Below, one piece after another: positions 44,084 to 45,000 of a stretch of DNA of 45,000 nt. A program made the position numbers and the translations under genes. Within the stretch, counting starts at the first letter, position 1. Each line of letters opens with the position of its first letter. Source of the DNA: Tubiluchus corallicola. Its lineage: Eukaryota > Priapulida > Priapulimorpha > Priapulimorphida > Tubiluchidae. The stretch spans positions 27,501-72,500 of the forward strand of contig JAQGDQ010000438.1 of NCBI GenBank assembly GCA_030141605.1, given 5' to 3'. Under the pieces are notes generated by a model. It was not told the DNA's origin and did no database searches. It saw only the letters and a program-made list of their open reading frames with translations.

Positions 44084-45000
44084 AGTCTGTCTTTTATTTA
44101 GCAGACCCAAAATTTAATCCTCGCAAATCTCTATTGACATTTTGTGTGGAAAAGTAAATATGCTTCAGTGAAAAGTTATTGCTCCACTAAAATAATTAGA
44201 CAATTTTTTCTCATTTGACTTTCTTATACAGTTGACACTCGCAGCACCTTTAAACAAAACGTCAAAACCATTTACTCTTACTGATAGATTGTCTATACAC
44301 AATAAGTTTGGTAGATAAATACAGTCTGTAATTGGTTTCTTGCCTGCGCCAATAATGTTAACAAACACAGAAAGAGCTCATTCAGTGGTTTCGTGCCTGT
44401 CGTTGGCACAAGCTGACATGTAGCCTCATTCATAATGAGAAAACTAAAGCAATGTCAAGACGTAGGAATCTCGGCTGTGGGAAGCTGAGCGTGAAGTGAT
44501 CATTTGATCATCAATACGCGAGTCTACATGGAATATGTCAGCTGTCATGTAACTTAGCAAGTGAAATAAGTGACTAAAGACGTTGGAATGTAATAAACAT
44601 AATAGTAATTATTTTTTACAGCGTTTCTTATGTGTGTAACCAGTGCATGGAGTTGTGTTGCATCATTGATGTTATGGTTGTTATAGTCACCTTTTCCGCC
44701 TGGGTGTTCTGTGAAAGACATGAGCGTTCCGTGCAGAATTCTAAAAAAGCTTTACCAACAAAAAGTGGAACAAAGTTATTCAACAACCATTATTAAGCAT
44801 AATTTTGAACCACTTAGAATTTTAAGTTTGAAAAGAGGTTTAAAAAGAGGTTTTAGCACTAACTTTGGCTGATTTCATCAGCGAAGTGTTTTTTTTTTCA
44901 TTCTTTGGCAAAACCGGAAACAAACTGACGCATGGCAGAATCTGTCTGTGTCGTCTACAAGTGATTCATTAACTGTTTTAAACAAACTGTTGGACTAACT
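44084..45000. other. Non-coding right end, no gene recognised
   Basis: AT-rich; one 67-codon minus ORF without recognisable features. I see nothing else to support. Confidence 0.5.

Overview
The window is nuclear DNA of an invertebrate animal. It is AT-rich, with gene-poor stretches, long microsatellites, several kinds of transposon remnant (non-LTR retrotransposon 3' ends, a Tc1-type transposase relic, a pogo/Tigger-type element, a hAT-like MITE, LTR-type pieces), candidate spliced genes with AG acceptors and GT donors, and a 5S-derived sequence whose core is of invertebrate rather than vertebrate type. I cannot name the phylum from sequence alone.

Layout. 1-5.2 kb: LINE remnants, (TAG)n and (ATT)n arrays and a 266-bp hAT-like MITE. 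5.2-6.0 kb: a coding exon for a secreted Arg/Gly/Tyr-rich protein (+ strand). 6-9.2 kb: no gene seen. 9.19-10.15 kb: a non-autonomous pogo/Tigger-like element with perfect 25-bp inverted ends and a broken transposase, followed by a 103-bp hairpin element. 12.05-12.78 kb: (GA)n. 13.4-13.9 kb: a secreted C-type lectin-domain protein (- strand). 14.3 kb: a short signal-peptide ORF (+ strand). 15.2-15.9 kb: Tc1 and LINE relics.

16.0-33.25 kb is the most interesting part. A segment is present three times in tandem, and each copy carries one minus-strand gene for a secreted 22-cysteine protein of four modules. The reconstructed gene has a TATA box, a short first exon, a GTGAGT donor, an intron of very unequal length (0.83, 4.08 and 1.27 kb) and a main exon that starts just after a good acceptor. 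The length difference comes mainly from a 54-bp minisatellite inside the intron (about 1.6, 60 and 7.5 units). The middle and right genes are open. The left one is a pseudogene: it carries an in-frame stop and a 417-bp insertion with TGT...ACA ends and a 5-bp target duplication, the signature of a solo LTR. A ~110-bp module upstream of these promoters also occurs upstream of the lectin gene, which suggests a shared regulatory sequence or a shared repeat.

33.3-34.6 kb: possible exons of a plus-strand gene whose frame cannot be settled. 35.2-35.8 kb: (GA)n and a 35-bp minisatellite in which each unit carries CCAAT and a hairpin. 38-41 kb: two diverged copies of an LTR-like element in opposite orientation. 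43.07-43.34 kb: a LINE 3' end. 43.52-44.07 kb: a ~550-bp element with a 5S rRNA head, a CCAA-repeat tail and 11-bp target duplications, best explained as a 5S-derived SINE (SINE3 type).

No database search was possible. Family names rest on motifs recognised by eye, and gene models rest on splice signals and comparison between the three paralogous copies.
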